This document shows, piece after piece, positions 62,865 through 64,000 of a stretch of DNA of 64,000 bases (position 1 is the first letter of the stretch; every line of letters begins with the position of its first letter). A program made the translations under genes and the position numbers. The stretch comes from Escherichia marmotae (GTDB lineage: Bacteria; Pseudomonadota; Gammaproteobacteria; Enterobacterales; Enterobacteriaceae), in NCBI RefSeq assembly GCF_002900365.1, contig NZ_CP025979.1, positions 3,782,001-3,846,000 of the forward strand. Reading direction: 5' to 3'. The notes beneath the pieces are model-generated. The model had not been told where the DNA came from and searched no databases. It was given only the letters and a program-made list of their open reading frames with translations.

Positions 62865-63869
62865 TTATTCTTTTATTGTATTTTCCGGACTCACTCTTAT
62901 TACTGGCGAACTCTGACGGTTCTCCCACAGCACCGTTAACCCACGCTGTAATGCAATGAAAATAAACAGCAAAATGCCGATGGCGATTTTCGTCCACCAT
63001 GAACTCATCGTGCCGTCAAAGTTTATGTAAGTCTGAATGAGTCCCTGAATCGCTACGCCAAAAAGCGTTCCTAATACTGTCCCAACACCGCCGCTTAAAA
63101 GTGTACCGCCAATCACCACGGAGGCGATAGCGTCCAGTTCCACACCTACGCCTGCCAGCGCGTATCCGGCCTGGGTGTAAATAGAGAAGACAATCCCCGC
63201 CAGTGTCGCCAGTCCGGTGGAGAGCATATAAATGCGAATAGTGGTGCTGCGAGTAGAAATTCCCATCAGGTTTGCCGAAGTCGCGTTGCCACCAATGGCA
63301 TATACCTGATTACCAAAACGGGTACGATGTGCAAGGAAAATACCAATAACCACCACCGCAAGCATCAGCAGTCCCATCGCGCTTAAGCGACCGCCGCCGG
63401 GGATTTTCCACGCCAGGCTTGAGAGCGTTTCATAAATGGGATGGTTAATCGGGATCGACTCTTCCGAAACGAGATAGCTGACGCCGCGCAAAAAGAACAT
63501 TCCTGCCAGGGTAATGATGAATGCCGGGATCTTCAGCGCGTCGATCAGAAGCCCCATAAATGCGCCGAAGGCACAGCCCATCACCAGTACCAGCGGGAAG
63601 GCCAATAGTGGCGAAAAGCCGAAGTCACCAATCACCTTTGCCAGAAACACGCCGGTAAAAGCGATCACCGAACCGACAGAAAGATCGATCCCACCGGAGA
63701 GGATCACAAAGGTCATGCCGACAGCGATGATCCCCAGAAAAGCGTTATCAGTCAGGATATTGCAGATCACCCGCGTGGAGGCAAAACCGGGAAACTGCGT
63801 CAGACAGTAGAGATAGCCCAACACAAAGACGCCGATGGTGATCATCAGTGGCAAGTTACGTTTTATCAC
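62865..63869 (-). CDS. yjfF: YjfF, galactofuranose ABC transporter permease
   Basis: This 334-residue permease of the RbsC family is part of the YtfQRT-YjfF uptake system, which is specific for the furanose form of galactose. It carries FVILSGGIDLSVGSVIAFTG and SVVIGGTLLSGGVGTVLG, the family signatures. The start is a GTG at 63869, overlapping the ytfT stop by 14 bp. The last residues (SPENTIKE) differ from the K-12 C-terminus as I recall it. Confidence 0.94.
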   Translation of the reverse strand: MIKRNLPLMITIGVFVLGYLYCLTQFPGFASTRVICNILTDNAFLGIIAVGMTFVILSGGIDLSVGSVIAFTGVFLAKVIGDFGFSPLLAFPLVLVMGCAFGAFMGLLIDALKIPAFIITLAGMFFLRGVSYLVSEESIPINHPIYETLSSLAWKIPGGGRLSAMGLLMLAVVVIGIFLAHRTRFGNQVYAIGGNATSANLMGISTRSTTIRIYMLSTGLATLAGIVFSIYTQAGYALAGVGVELDAIASVVIGGTLLSGGVGTVLGTLFGVAIQGLIQTYINFDGTMSSWWTKIAIGILLFIFIALQRGLTVLWENRQSSPVIRVSPENTIKE

Positions 63870-64000
63870 GGCTACGCACTCCTTTAATCAGACTGATAAA
63901 GCGTTGCGACTGAACAATCAGCACGCAAAGCACCACCACCGCTTTCACCACCTGATTCATCTCCGGCGGAAAGCCCGAGAGCAAAATCCCGGTATTCATT
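63856..64000 (-). CDS. ytfT: YtfT, galactofuranose ABC permease, partial 3' end
   Basis: The last 47 codons of the second permease are visible, reading MNTGILLSGFPPEMNQVVKA to ...SLIKGVRSRDKT and stopping at 63856. The beginning lies outside the window. Translationally coupled to yjfF by the overlap. Confidence 0.9.
   Translation of the reverse strand, partial: MNTGILLSGFPPEMNQVVKAVVVLCVLIVQSQRFISLIKGVRSRDKT

Overview
The window is chromosomal DNA of Escherichia coli (or a very close relative). Almost every gene reads as a near-identical homologue of an E. coli K-12 gene, in K-12 order over long runs. This covers ghoT-ghoS-yjdJ-yjdI-dcuSR-dcuB-fumB-yjdF-mel-adi-eptA-basRS-proP-yjcZ-yjdA-yjdM-yjdN, then yjdP-rpiB-alsR-als-yjcS-ytcA-mdtN, and then rraB-argI-tabA-pyrLBI-ridA-mgtA-treRBC-nrdDG-cybC-pmbA-yjgA-mpl-fbp-yjfF-ytfT. 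REP/BIME repeats typical of E. coli lie between several genes. Gene names rest on protein recognition from memory; no database search was run.

Layout: 1-1163 holds a GhoST type V toxin-antitoxin pair (toxin cut by the window edge) and two small genes. 1342-8075 is anaerobic C4-dicarboxylate sensing, transport and fumarase. 8230-13601 is the melibiose locus, with melB split by an IS1414-like element (8-bp target duplication) and melA carrying a TGG-to-TAG change four codons before its usual end. 13796-18636 is the arginine-dependent acid resistance set (adiA, adiY, adiC). 18740-22214 is the polymyxin-resistance lipid A module (eptA, basRS, antisense pmrR). 22343-28532 holds proP, yjcZ/yjdA (crfC), yjdM and yjdN. 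The phnC-phnP phosphonate operon, expected next by K-12 order, is absent. 28693-36018 is yjdP and the allose locus, whose rpiB has an in-frame stop at codon 25. 36304-39841 is yjcS, ytcA, mdtN and the first six codons of mdtO.

At 39842-41156 a second IS1414 copy, without target duplication, joins mdtO directly to the end of rraB. In K-12 these loci lie roughly 180 kb apart. Because both flanks keep the same orientation, the join has the form expected of a head-to-tail tandem duplication (or other IS-mediated rearrangement) of the rraB-to-mdtO segment. Each IS copy contains, in another frame of the transposase gene, a complete 38-codon astA (EAST1 heat-stable enterotoxin) reading frame.

From 41143 to the end: rraB (its last codons now supplied by the IS), argI with ARG boxes, tabA, the pyrLBI attenuated operon and ridA. 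Next comes an unrecognised gene fusing a transposase-type helix-turn-helix to membrane segments. Then follow mgtA with its mgtL leader and PhoP box, the trehalose genes, anaerobic ribonucleotide reductase with FNR and NrdR sites, a RelB/RelE-type pair with a frameshifted toxin, an intact cybC, pmbA, yjgA, mpl, fbp, a DUF2569-type membrane protein and the end of the galactofuranose ABC transporter.

The most notable features are the IS-borne duplicate toxin genes, the mdtO-IS-rraB junction, and the cluster of decayed genes (melB, melA end, rpiB, relE, mdtO, lost phn).
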